Below, in pieces: positions 37,744 through 47,796 of a stretch of DNA of 64,000 bases. This DNA is from Mesostigma viride (taxonomy: Eukaryota > Streptophyta > Mesostigmatophyceae > Mesostigmatales > Mesostigmataceae). Below the pieces are notes generated by a model. It was not told where the DNA came from and ran no database searches. It saw only the letters and a program-made list of their open reading frames with translations. Positions within the stretch are counted from its first letter, which is position 1. Each line of letters opens with the position of its first letter. A program made the position numbers and the translations under genes. The DNA is taken from the NCBI GenBank assembly GCA_009746045.1, contig RPFO01000184.1:157381-221380 (forward strand), read 5' to 3'.

Positions 37744-38121
37744 TTAAGCGCAGAGAAACCACAAGCGAGGAGGAGTGTCAGTGTCGAGTGTTGGTGGGGT
37801 GCCGGAACTGAGCTGATGGGTTATGACCATGGGGTAAAGCCTCATTGCCTTGCCGTGTCTAGCAATGGCGGCGGATATCAGGGGGGGGTTTCTAGGCGAT
37901 GTCGAATCGCCAGGGATGGCGCTAGTGGTTCCTCCACTAAACCGCCAGTGCATGGTAATTCCGTAACCAGGGGTTAAAGTGTGTCGTCCGCACCTGCGGT
38001 AGGGGGGTATTTGCATAATCAGGAAAGCCAGCACCTGCCGGGTACGCACTGACCATAGCTTGTACCGTCCCACGAACAGCACTTTACCCGTAATCCGACC
38101 GCAATCCGGGCTAGCCGTCAT
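37744..38121 (-). mobile_element. C-terminal fragment of a second LINE copy
   Basis: GKVLFVGRYKLWSVRTRQVL followed by AFLIMQIPPYRR matches the C-terminal part of the LINE at 34019 (WRLWSVYTKQILTAFIGVNA), with the surrounding residues also similar. It is a truncated copy in the same orientation, about 120 bp upstream of the main LINE's start. Confidence 0.55.
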
Positions 38122-38339
38122 GAGAACAATGTGGTTTGCAGGTGCTTACGTACCCACGTAAGACAGCCTGTGACCGACATGGACCGCATGGCGGCTAGCC
38201 TAAGAGGTTGCGGGCAAGAGAGAGCTCGTTAGACGCACCTTTTTACGAAGAATCCGGCGGTATCTCCCCGGTCGCGAATGGTCGAGGCTATCGCCTACTA
38301 TCCTTTACGCCGCCATAGCCATCTGCCGCCAGGTTGTTG

Positions 38340-38880
38340 AATTCAGCAGCTGTTCTACTAGCGGGCCTCAGTGGCTGCCCGCATTCAGTAGGACAGCTGC
38401 TGCGCACTTGGACAGGTCGGCAACATTTGCATTGCCGACCTGCCTCTGCACGCAGCAGCTGTCCAACTTGCGGGCCTGGCTGCCCGCATTGAGTAGGACA
38501 GCTGCTGCGCACTTGGACAGGTCGCAACATTTGCATTGCCGACCTGCCTCTGCACGCAGCAGCTGTTCTACTAGCGGGCCTGGCTGCCCGCATTGAGTAG
38601 GACAGCTGCTGCGCACTTGGACAGGTCGGCAACATTTGCATTGCAGACCTGCCTCTGCACGCAGCAGCTGTCCAACTTGCGGGCCTGGCTGCCCGCATTG
38701 AGTAGGACAGCTGCTGCACTTGGACTGTCAGTTCGGCAACATTTGCATTACCGACCTGCGCCTGCACGCAGCAGCTGTTCTACTTGCGGGCCTGGCTGCC
38801 CCATTGAGTAGGACAGCTGCTGCGCACTTGGACAGGTCGGCATGCAACATTTGCATGGCCGACCTGCGCCTGCGCCTGCT
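38340..38880 (+). repeat. 105-bp tandem repeat, five copies
   Basis: GGACAGCTGC begins at 38391, 38496, 38600, 38705 and 38811 (periods 105, 104, 105, 106). Each unit contains several short inverted pairs: GCGGGCCTGGCTGCCCGC, CAGCAGCTGTCC with GGACAGCTGCTG, and GGTCGGCAACATTTGCATTG with CCGACC. It could form a multi-arm RNA or DNA fold. No protein frame is plausible. Confidence 0.85.
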
Positions 38881-40040
38881 TGTCCCCGTTGGCCGTGGCC
38901 GTGTCTTAGCAGCGTAGTCTATGAGGTAATTGACCGTGGCGAGACACAATCATTGTCGTCACAATCATGATGAATTTGCGAATTACGTGCTTAATTTGCA
39001 TTGACGACGGGCCTGGTAGTTCTAGAAATGGAAGCCGTGTCATCAGTGTTTTCATGGATCGCCATTTGCTGTTGGATTAAATACGGGCGAACTCGGGCTG
39101 GCCATCGGGTGGTGGGCCATTGCGGCGACAGCAATAGCTTCAAACGCGATGTTCGGGCAAGCCTTTGAATTCACTGAGCAAAGCCGTTACAAGAAACCAA
39201 CCGTAGGCAATTTCGGACAAAGGTCGCCGGTCTTGACAGCCAAGAACAAAGTAACGGCGTTGAAATCCGGCAAAAGTTGTTTATCATACGTGGGCACGTT
39301 GAATGCCTATAGCAAAATACGCCTTCATCTTTCATATATCGCATTTTACATTTTCCGTTTGCCATTGCCTCGGCCTCTATCTGCCTTAGCAGAGTATTTT
39401 GTTGCATGTTTGTTGGGCTTAGCATGCCTGCCTCTGCCTGTGCCGCTGTCACATGCATCCTCATGTCGACTGCATCACATTCCAGTTGACCTTACCATCA
39501 GTATTAGCACCCGGTTTTCCATTCTCCGTGTGATTCTAAACAATTACACGTACGTTTTGCGCTGCAGCTATTCTGGCATTTGTGTCTGCAGTCCATGATT
39601 GCATTCAGCGTTGCAATTACCGCGGCCACTATTGTTGGGGATGTGGCTGGGGACATGGTCGCGCTTAGCAGCTGCATTCACGTCTCCTTTTTAACTTGCA
39701 TGTACAGTTGCACTCGCACCTAAGCTTGCTCTTGCACCTGCTTCCGCATCAATGTCCACGACCTTGCAAGCCAGTGTGCGCGCCTTTGCAAGAAATGCCA
39801 TTGCATCTGCAGCTACTTAAATTCCTTTTCCGCAGTTGCATTATAACTTCTACCTGGTGCTATCTCCTAACTCGCGGTCGAGGACATTTCATTGGCTTAT
39901 ATTGGCTTGGGTTTCCACGTGTCCAGTTGTAATGTGTTCAAATGTGGGGACATGTCTGAATGATGTGCCTTCCCATGCAGACTGATTCCTGCGTGCTTGT
40001 TCATCTCGCTTTCTATTTGTAAGCTATCTGCATTTGCTGG
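38881..40040. other. No gene seen
   Basis: Mixed sequence with open frames up to 149 codons on the plus strand (39149-39598) that lack an obvious fold and have stop-free mirror frames. I cannot support a gene. Confidence 0.4.
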
Positions 40041-40560
40041 TCATATGTGTGCATGTGGGTGCATGTGTGGGCATGTGCGGGCATGCGTGTGCGCGTGAGG
40101 GCACATTGTGTGGGCATGTGCGGGCATGTGTGTGCGCGTGAGGGCATGTGTGGGCATGTGCGGGCATGTGTGGGCAGGTGTGGGCAGGTGTGTGCGTGTG
40201 AGGGCAGGTGTGGGCAGGTGTGGGCAGGTGTGGGCAGGTGTGGGCAGGTGCATGTGCAGGTGTGGGCAGGTGTGGGCATATGGGTGTGCAGGTGTGTGCA
40301 TGTTTGTGCATGTGTGCATGTGTGCATGTGTGTGCATGTGTGGGCATGTGTGGGCATGTGTGGGCATGTGTGGGCATGTGTGGGCATGTGTGGGCATGTG
40401 TGTGCATGTGGGCATGTGTGGGCATGTGTGGGCATGTGTGGGCATGTGTGGGCATGTGTGAGCATGTGTGGGCATGTGTGGGCATGTGTGGGCATGTGTG
40501 GGCATGTGTGGGCATGTGTGGGCATGTGTGGGCATGTGTGGGCAGGTGCGGGCATGTACA
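40041..40560 (+). repeat. Decamer array (TGGGCATGTG)n
   Basis: Units TGGGCATGTG, TGGGCAGGTG and TGTGCATGTG in long runs, most uniform at 40336-40545. Open frames (His/Thr/Cys-rich) are artefacts. Confidence 0.9.
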
Positions 40561-40596
40561 TGCCGTTCATGTGTGCATGTGTGCATGTGGACGTGG

Positions 40597-40910
40597 GCGT
40601 AGGCGTGGGCGTGGGCGTGGGCGTGGGCGTGGCGGCGTGGGCGTGGGCGTGGGCGTGGGCGTGGGCGTGGGCGTGGGCGTGGGCGTGGGCGTGGGCGTGG
40701 GCGTGGGCGTGGGCGTGGGCGTGGGCGTGGGCGTGGGCGTGGGCCTGGGCGTGGGCCTGGGCCTGGGCCTGGGCCTGGGCCTGGGCCTGGGCCTGGGCCT
40801 GGGCCTGGGCCTGGGCCTGGGCCTGGGCCTGGGCCTGGGCCTGGGCCTGGGCCTGGGCCTGGGCCTGGGCCTGGGCCTGGGCCTGGGCCTGGGCCTGGGC
40901 CTGCGCTTGG
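40597..40910 (+). repeat. Hexamer array, GGGCGT then GGGCCT
   Basis: About 25 GGGCGT units (40597-40745), then about 27 GGGCCT units (40746-40905). The switch from one hexamer to the other is abrupt, so one substitution in the array was amplified. Confidence 0.9.
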
Positions 40911-40970
40911 GCAGGTGTGCATGTGTGTGCATGTGGGGGGGGGGGGGCATATGTGTGAGCATACGGCTGG

Positions 40971-41315
40971 CGTACGGCTGTCTATGATAAGCGCAAGGAT
41001 CCTAAATACCAGCAAATTCCTTTTATTCGTTACCCCGATATTCACAGTCTCCTTTCCCACACAGCAAAATATGGTGTTGTTCTTTCTCAGATACATCGTT
41101 TTTCCCGTCTTTGTTCTTATCGTGTTGATTTCATCACGACTCTTGTTGAACTCTTGCAGCGTTTATTGGTCAAAGACTATGACCGAGACATTATGCTCCG
41201 TCAAGTCCGATGTTTTTTGCAACGTCACCCACATCTGTTCGGTGCTGCCCCTTGGCACAAGCTCTACAAACAGGTCGTGGACTGGCTGGATTGCGTAGTA
41301 TCTCCGCACATCTGA
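40971..41315 (+). mobile_element. Reverse-transcriptase tail fragment (YDKR type)
   Basis: One frame from about 40971 to the stop at 41313 reads VYDKRKDPKYQQIPFIRYPD, then AKYGVVLSQIHRFSRLCS, DFITTLVELLQRLLVKDY and a helical end. The pattern YDKR ... YGV-x2-SQ-x2-R-x2-R-x-CS ... DF is the common C-terminal extension of many animal and algal retroelement RTs. Everything upstream is the hexamer array, so the fragment is truncated by it. Confidence 0.55.
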
Positions 41316-41805
41316 ACCCTGTGATGCCAGATCTCCTTTGCGGCCGTTCCGAGCTTGGCACTGGATTCGTTGTCCACATCGTCGCGTCGCTGCAGCAACA
41401 CGATGTTTTCTGGCATCCGCGGGCTTTTGGTTCCCGCCGCACATTTGAAAGTGCTGTCCTCCGGCTTTTTGCCTTTGCACCGTGTGCAGTTCTTGGACGT
41501 TTGGAATCATGGCATGGCTAACGTGATGACTGACTAGCTACCTTTTCAGTGGTTTTCCATTTGCGGGTATTTCCTCGTAAATGGTGGGAGAGCGATCGCA
41601 GCAATGGTGCTCACCACTAGACACTCCCGGCCAGTTAGGCTCGAAACACACGCCCTGATCAAGCATGCTGTTTCCGGCCCCACCGTCTAGGTCATCTAGT
41701 CGCTCTACACGTAAGCCAGCCATAATTTCAATGCACAAGGATACACATTTCCATCACCATTCATCTTCATCATCCTGAACGACTCGAACACACGGACAAG
41801 ATAAC

Positions 41806-41873
41806 GGCAGGCTCGAGCTACCATGGTCCGGATTCTCCCGATTTCTGGCCTGCGCTGGTTGTCTCCTTGATAT
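41806..41873 (+). repeat. 68-bp dispersed repeat, copy A
   Basis: GGCAGGCTCGAGCTACCATG ... GGTTGTCTCCTTGATAT is nearly identical (two mismatches seen) to the insertion at 49485-49550. No target duplication is seen here; the right side runs into the decamer repeat. Possibly the 3' end of a SINE or LINE. Confidence 0.7.
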
Positions 41874-42118
41874 GTGTGGGCATATTTGGGCATGTTTGGG
41901 CATGTGTGGGTGTGTGTTTGCAGGTGTGGGCATGTGGGTGCATGTGTGGGTGTGGGTGCATGCGGGCATTCGGCCATGCGGGCATGGGAGTAGGTGGGCA
42001 GGTGTGTGTGGTGGGCGGGGGGGCAGCTGGGCAGCTGGGCAGCTGGGCAGCTGGGCAGCTGGGCACGTACGGGCAGGGGGGCAGGTGGGCAGGAGGGCAG
42101 GGGGGCAGGGGGGCATTT
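41874..42118 (+). repeat. GGGCATGTGT- and GGGCAGCTGG-type decamer repeats
   Basis: Short arrays of TGGGCATGTG-type units (41876-41990) then GGGCAGCTGG (five copies, 42020-42065) and GGGCAGGAGG-type units to 42115. Related to the array at 40041. Confidence 0.8.
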
Positions 42119-42129
42119 ATGTTTCACAT

Positions 42130-42830
42130 TAGCAGTCACTCCTGTTGTGAGTTGCCAAAGCATGCATAGCAAGGGCACACGGGAGAAGGCATGATGGTCA
42201 GGCATGGGAAACAATTGGATACACGGATTGTACCGTGCCAACATAACTTCCCTCTTGGCCACCATGATGACTCCTGACGGGGCAGCTTGAAATCATGCAA
42301 AAATGGAAGGTAGCCCGGGTGGTGACTCCTGTTGCGAGTTGTCAAAACATGCATAGCAAGGGCAAACGGGAGAAGGCATGATGGTCAGGCATGGGAAACC
42401 ATGGGATACCGTGCCAACATAACTTCCCTCTTGGCCACTATGATGAATCCTGACAGGGGAGCTTGGAATCATGAAAAAATGGAAGGTAGCCCATGTGGTG
42501 ACTCCTGTTGTGAATTGTCAAAACATGCATAGCAAGGGCACACGGGAGAAGGCATGATGGTCAGGCATGGGAAACCATGGGATACCGTGCCAACATAACT
42601 TCCCTCTTGGCCACCACGATGAATCCTGACAGGGGAGCTTGGAATCATGCGAAAATGGAAGGTAGCCCATGTGGTGACTCCTGTTGTGAGTTGTCAAAAT
42701 GTGCATAGCAAGGGCACACGGGAGAAGGCATGATGGCCAGGCATGGGAAACCATGGGATACCGTGCCAACATCACTTCTCCCTTGGGCTGCATGATGTAT
42801 ACTGTCAGGGGGGCTTGAAACCATGATAAA
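42130..42830 (+). repeat. About 180-bp tandem repeat, four copies
   Basis: CTCCTGTTGTGAGTTG starts units at about 42138, 42325, 42500 and 42677 (periods 187, 175, 177). Each unit contains GCATAGCAAGGGCACACGGG, AGGCATGATGGTCAGGCATG, CCGTGCCAACATAACTTCCC and AAAATGGAAGGTAGCCC in order, about 90 percent identical. No ORF is conserved across units. Confidence 0.85.
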
Positions 42831-44000
42831 ATAAGGAGAAAAGGGTTTATTAAAAATTAAATGGAGAAATTCTAATATACTTAAAAAAACAGCCCCTATC
42901 GGGTCTGGTATGCAGCCATTCCTTGCAAGATATCCGTGAAAATCCTTCCTTTGCCTGCGCGATCCGCGAAAAGCCTTCCATGGATGCCGGGTTTTCTTGG
43001 CTCGCCTGGGTGGGAAGGAATGCAGACCATGATACGTTCGTTTGCCCCATGCGCCATGCGGCCTTGCCCCCTCCCAGTCTGTTCCCAGTCCGTGATGGTA
43101 AACTTTTTGAGTCCTCTCCGGTATGTTCACGTGAATTTGTACGCCGCTTGTTCACAGTAATTGCGTCTTCAAATTTACCGCAGCTTTCAAAGGTATGGCT
43201 TACGCTGCATATATCATGCTTCTCAATCTTACCTAGAGTTGGTCGGTACGAAAGTATCGGACTTTTGCTTCACCTGCTTTATTGGAGGTGTGACATCGTA
43301 GACGTTCTATATATTGCGTAGTCAAGAACCCTAACTGCCTGGCGGCATCGCCGTTGCAAGGAGCTGGCGATACTCATGAACGCCTCCAGGGTCTTCATCG
43401 TCATTGAAAACAAGGTAACCTTGCACGCCATGCTGGAAATACCTTATAAGTGACATTTGGCTGTATATGCATTTGTTTTTTTTAGCCTTTGTAGCTCAAC
43501 TCCTCCATCCAGGTGGTAGGCATCATCCATGTATTAGCAAGGGAGCTAGCCATATTGGTTATGGGACTGATACCAAGCATTTTCCATTACACATTTGCTT
43601 TGTGTCCTGACGTCCATAGTCCTTGTTTGTTGGGCATTGTAGATAGGCATCTGGGTTAAGGATGTTCTTGTGTTGTGATGCTTGGGTTACTTGACTGAGG
43701 TTTATTCACCAGACTTTTGAACTAGTCATAACTTAGCCATCTGTGCATACATGTTGACAGCGTACGCTGTGTTGCAAATGTGGTGGGGTCTAGGTAAGGC
43801 AAGCTATTAGAGGACATGGGGTCCTAGGCCTCTCCGTGATTCGGAGAAAGATGATGGACAAAGCCAAGTAAGCTCAGGGTATAGAATGACGCCCCCCCCC
43901 CAGTGGGGAAGCCGCGTGTTTGCAAGCGTAGGAAGCATGGCAGGCAAGACCCCTAGGGTCTGGCTCACTCTAGATAAAATTAATTAATTAATTAATTAAA
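42831..44000. other. No gene seen
   Basis: Mixed sequence with short frames on both strands (e.g. 42850-43155 minus) that lack domains. A run of C at 43892-43901 and (TTAA)-type repeat at 43977-43999. Nothing can be supported. Confidence 0.4.
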
Positions 44001-44213
44001 TTCGTGCTCCTATTGGGGAGTCACGGAGCATTAACCCCGATGGATGGATGGATGGATGGATGGATGGATGGATGGATGGATGGATGGATGGATGGATGGA
44101 TGGATGGATGGATGGATGGATGGATGGATGGATGGATGGATGGATGGATGGATGGATGGATGGATGGATGGATGGATGGATGGATGGATGGGGACACGCA
44201 ATCCTACCGGTCG
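44001..44213 (+). repeat. Dispersed repeat copy 1 with expanded (GATG)n
   Basis: TTCGTGCTCCTATTGGGGAG ... CATTAACCCCGATGG is followed by about 38 GATG units (to 44190) and CCTACCGGTC. An inverted copy with only about three units is at 61123-61196. The microsatellite is therefore part of a mobile or dispersed repeat, not an independent locus. Confidence 0.8.
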
Positions 44214-47200
44214 AATCTATCTACAACATCAAACATCAAGTCAACTCGATCATTCTAAGCTCTCTACCCTAGGGGTCCTGTCTAGCGTGGTAACTGATTT
44301 GTGTATAGTTCATGGCAAGTCTACCAGTTGACCCATCTGCAGGTTTGTCCTTGGGGGCAGGCCAGGTCAGGATATAGCGCCCCGGCTGGCCAAGCCGCGG
44401 GGGGCCGGCCAGACCGAGGTCGGTGTCTACAAGCTGTATCATGGATAAATACTACAAGTATAAATTCAGAATAACCACTAGTTAATTAGTTAATTAATTT
44501 ACACGTCCAAGAATACTTGTCTCTTTCAACGTAACTACGTCACGTGAGCATTAGTCATCAGGGATATTGAATATCAAGGAGACAACCAGTGCAGGCCAGC
44601 GATTCAATAGTGATTGAATATTAAGGAGACAATTGAATGTCAATGAGACAATTTAATGTAGTTCTCTCACTTGATAGCAGGGCGTAACCTCTCCAGATAT
44701 AAGCTCCTGAACCATTAACTAGCAAACGGTGGAAGTGCCTAGTAAAGTGTCTATTATTAATTGACTCTTCACGATGTTTCATGATTGTACATGCAATTAG
44801 TGCTATGGGCCAGCAAGCCAGCATTGCATGTGTAAAGTTAGTCATTCAGCTAGTCAACGATGAACAACCAGTTAGTCTATCAATCACCTATTACCCTCAC
44901 TTAATTCTTTCACATCCATGGTGAATTCCTAGCTTATTTAGTTACTTATGTGGCCATGCAGTGGCCAGATTAGGATCTCCTTTTGCAAGCAAGGCACGTG
45001 CAAGCTACCAAGAAATGCATGAACAACAGTAACCAAGAAATGCGTGAAAAACTAGACATGATGAAAGTTTGAGACCCTAACGTAGAACAAACAAGGGCAG
45101 TTGGTTTAGATTACCATCTGGGCAGATGCTAATTCATTTCAGACAGTGTTTGCACACAGGAACATGTACACTTCATGCATCATGGAATACGCCCACAGCC
45201 ATGCCAACTCAGTCAGTGTACGAAAAGGGGTGACAAGACTCTCAGGGCAACGTATGCCCTCACGTTCCCTCGGGCATGGCACGACGTGGTGTAAAAGGTT
45301 GCAGAGCAATAATGGTGTATGCATCACATGACTAACTATCTAGCGGTTCCCATATTTATTCCAGGTTAAAGTGAAAGCTGTGTGCCACGAAAGATAATAC
45401 GGAACGCAACAAAACCTTGTAAAATGACCTCAGTACGCTATCCAACATGCCCAAAGACAAAGGGATAACGGAATGCAATCAATAAAACATGTATGCAAGG
45501 TATAGCTTGTTGTAAACCATATTGCCAGCCATGGCTAGCTTGGCAGCCTTGGCATGTGATGTTAGGCTGCAAGTCTCCTCCTCAAGGGTGAGTACTGAAA
45601 TGAACCCATGGTAAACGATACCTACATACATTTACTCTAACAAAACATGTCAAACATGTTGCTCACTATCGCGCTTCCTTTCCTGCGTGTGAAAATGTAA
45701 AGCGTTAGCCAGATTTTCAGCTCCTAGCGAGGCGCACTAGCTCAGGCCGCTGCTAAGGTTTGGTCTCTCGTCATGCACAAGAAATACGCGCAATATTCTC
45801 CCCAAAAGCCCGTTTCAAAACCCAAGCTCTATTACTTTCCTTATGAACCATAATCTGGCGTACCTGCCGACGAAAGCAATCTAAAATTGCCAGGTACATA
45901 TTGAACTATACTCGAGCATGCCCAGGGGGCAAACGACCAGGCGAAACTGCAAAGTTTGGCGCAAAAAGCTCACGTCGATGAGCCCGTACAGCACAAAAAA
46001 CAGAGCAGCTACCGTCGCCCGACAAACTGTACCTAACCCTTGTAAATCTTTCGCCCAGGGGACGCAAGAAAAGCCGGCCTCCCATGCTGGGCGGATGAGC
46101 GTTACTTCGATCGCACATGCATCATGTAATTACTTACCTAGACAAACCGGAAAAGTGCCAACCCCCGGTTGTCAAAGCTTTCAATCCAGTTCTACCAACG
46201 TTAACAGCTTGACTACCATAAGTTTAGTCCGCAAAACTTGTCAGCCACTGCCACCAACATGAATTCCTTAATTTCTTAATTATTCCACTGAGAGGACAGA
46301 AAATTCGCTCTGATCAATGCCATGAAAACGCCCATGCCGATTACATGAAAACAAAGCAGTGATATCATGAAACAGAAAATTTTCCGCCACATTATTGGCC
46401 TAGTCCTCCGACATGCCGAGCAGCTTGAATTCACGTCGCCATGCCCACCATCCTAGGGGGAAAAAAATGCGCGCATCGCATTCCCCGGACGATACACAGA
46501 CGTTCACGTCTTGTCCGCGCCAAAATTTCGCACAAGTTCCGTAAAGGACGTGACGGAAACAGGAATCTGACCAAACGAATCAGATTTGGATCGGGAAAAC
46601 CGCTGTCTGACGCATCGAACTAAGAATCCCGACTGATCTGTAATAATAAACACTTGTCTGTAATTAGTGAAACTAATCTGTAATTACCGGGCCCCAACTT
46701 TACTAATCTGTAAAATTCTCAAAAAACAGATATACATATACGCATAGACATCTGTATTTTTCGGGCCCTAACTTTACAGATCTGTAAAAAAGCTCAAAAA
46801 GTTATGGGGGCTGGATGGGGGTATGGGGGCGTATGTTAGGCAGCCAGCCGGCCCTTCTGTACAACATGTAACGGTTTCACGATTTCACATACAGTTGTGT
46901 GCTCACCCTATCATACGGATGGCCCTTGGGTCATCCAAAAGACAAGTCTGCATGAGTAATTATGAGTAATTAACTGCTATTCCACCGTACGGCGTTCAGA
47001 CAACAGAGCTACATATAACAGTTGAGTTGAGTTGACTCAACTCAACTCAACTCAACACGTCGTGCTCTAGATTCTCTGCTGCCCATGTGCGGCGTGGGAC
47101 ACGACAACAACAACAACACGACGTGCTCAACATACAGTTGGCGTGCAGGGCAACAACAACAACAACAACAACAACAGTTGCATTGGCGCACTCGCGGCTT

Positions 47201-47468
47201 GATGGTGGGACGAAATGTGGTCGCGCGCAGTCGCGCGCACACGTAATTAAATCAAGGAAGGGTGAGTTCGATTGATTTTGAAGGCATTTCGCTGCAGGAA
47301 GCCCTTCAACTGCCCACACACGGCCCCGCAAACGACTCAGAAACAGTAGTCCCCTTCTGTCGCCACGTTAATAACTCGGCCACACAGCAGATTGGTTGCA
47401 GGGCCGGGCCGGGGTATACGTAGTTTAATTTTGCCTTGTCGTCGGGCTAAAAGCGCTTGGCAGGGAGG
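44214..47468. other. Intergenic DNA before the cyclase gene, no gene seen
   Basis: A/T-rich with short repeats: a palindromic (GTTGA)/(TCAAC) stretch at 47020-47056, AAC repeats at 47104-47176 and CTGTAAT/TCTGTAAAA motifs with an inverted relation near 46630-46800. No coding frame longer than about 114 codons and none with a domain. The promoter of the cyclase gene should be near the right end but no TATA box is clear. Confidence 0.45.
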
Positions 47469-47796
47469 ATGCCCAAGGCTAGCAGGTCAGGCTATGCCTT
47501 TTTTTTTCTCAATGTCACCCTCGGTGCGGTGGTCGCTATTGATTCTGGCTGTCCCAAGACCAATGGAACGTGTTTATGTGATGGCAACCGGGCTGTCCTG
47601 AAGGTAGCCTACGTGGTGCTGGCCAGCGGCTCGACTGTGTCACTGGCATTCTCCAACGCGGAGTTAGCGTTCCGAGAAGTCGAGGCCAATACCTCACTTC
47701 TTCCTAGTATCCGTCTCCAGCCAATCTACAGCTTCTACGAGAAGGATGACAGAAAGTCCGTTTTTGAAGCCGTTACCAAGGTGGCAACCACTCCAG
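47469..47796 (+). CDS. Cyclase exon 1: signal peptide and start of ligand-binding domain
   Basis: [20 protein letters not shown] begins the protein; the ATG at 47469 is chosen because the frame upstream lacks a better one and a signal peptide follows directly. A Cys pair ([10 protein letters not shown]) precedes [20 protein letters not shown], the usual first helix of ANF-receptor domains. Ends CCAG|GTATGC, phase 1. An additional upstream exon cannot be excluded. Confidence 0.7.

Noticed and set aside
38340-38880. CRISPR-like regular repeat array
   Set aside because: The units are contiguous 105-bp tandem copies with no distinct spacers, and the host is a eukaryote.
39149-39598. 149-codon plus-strand ORF
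   Set aside because: No domain, irregular composition and overlapping minus frame; not supported as a gene.
40013-41096. His/Thr/Pro-rich and Gly/Pro or Arg/Pro ORFs of up to 351 codons
   Set aside because: Decamer and hexamer array artefacts; no start context or domain.
41210-41521. 103-codon ORF overlapping the RT tail
   Set aside because: The other frame carries the recognisable YDKR/YGV pattern; this one has no motif.
46441-46623. 60-codon basic ORF near 46.5 kb
   Set aside because: Short, intergenic and without a domain or conserved context.
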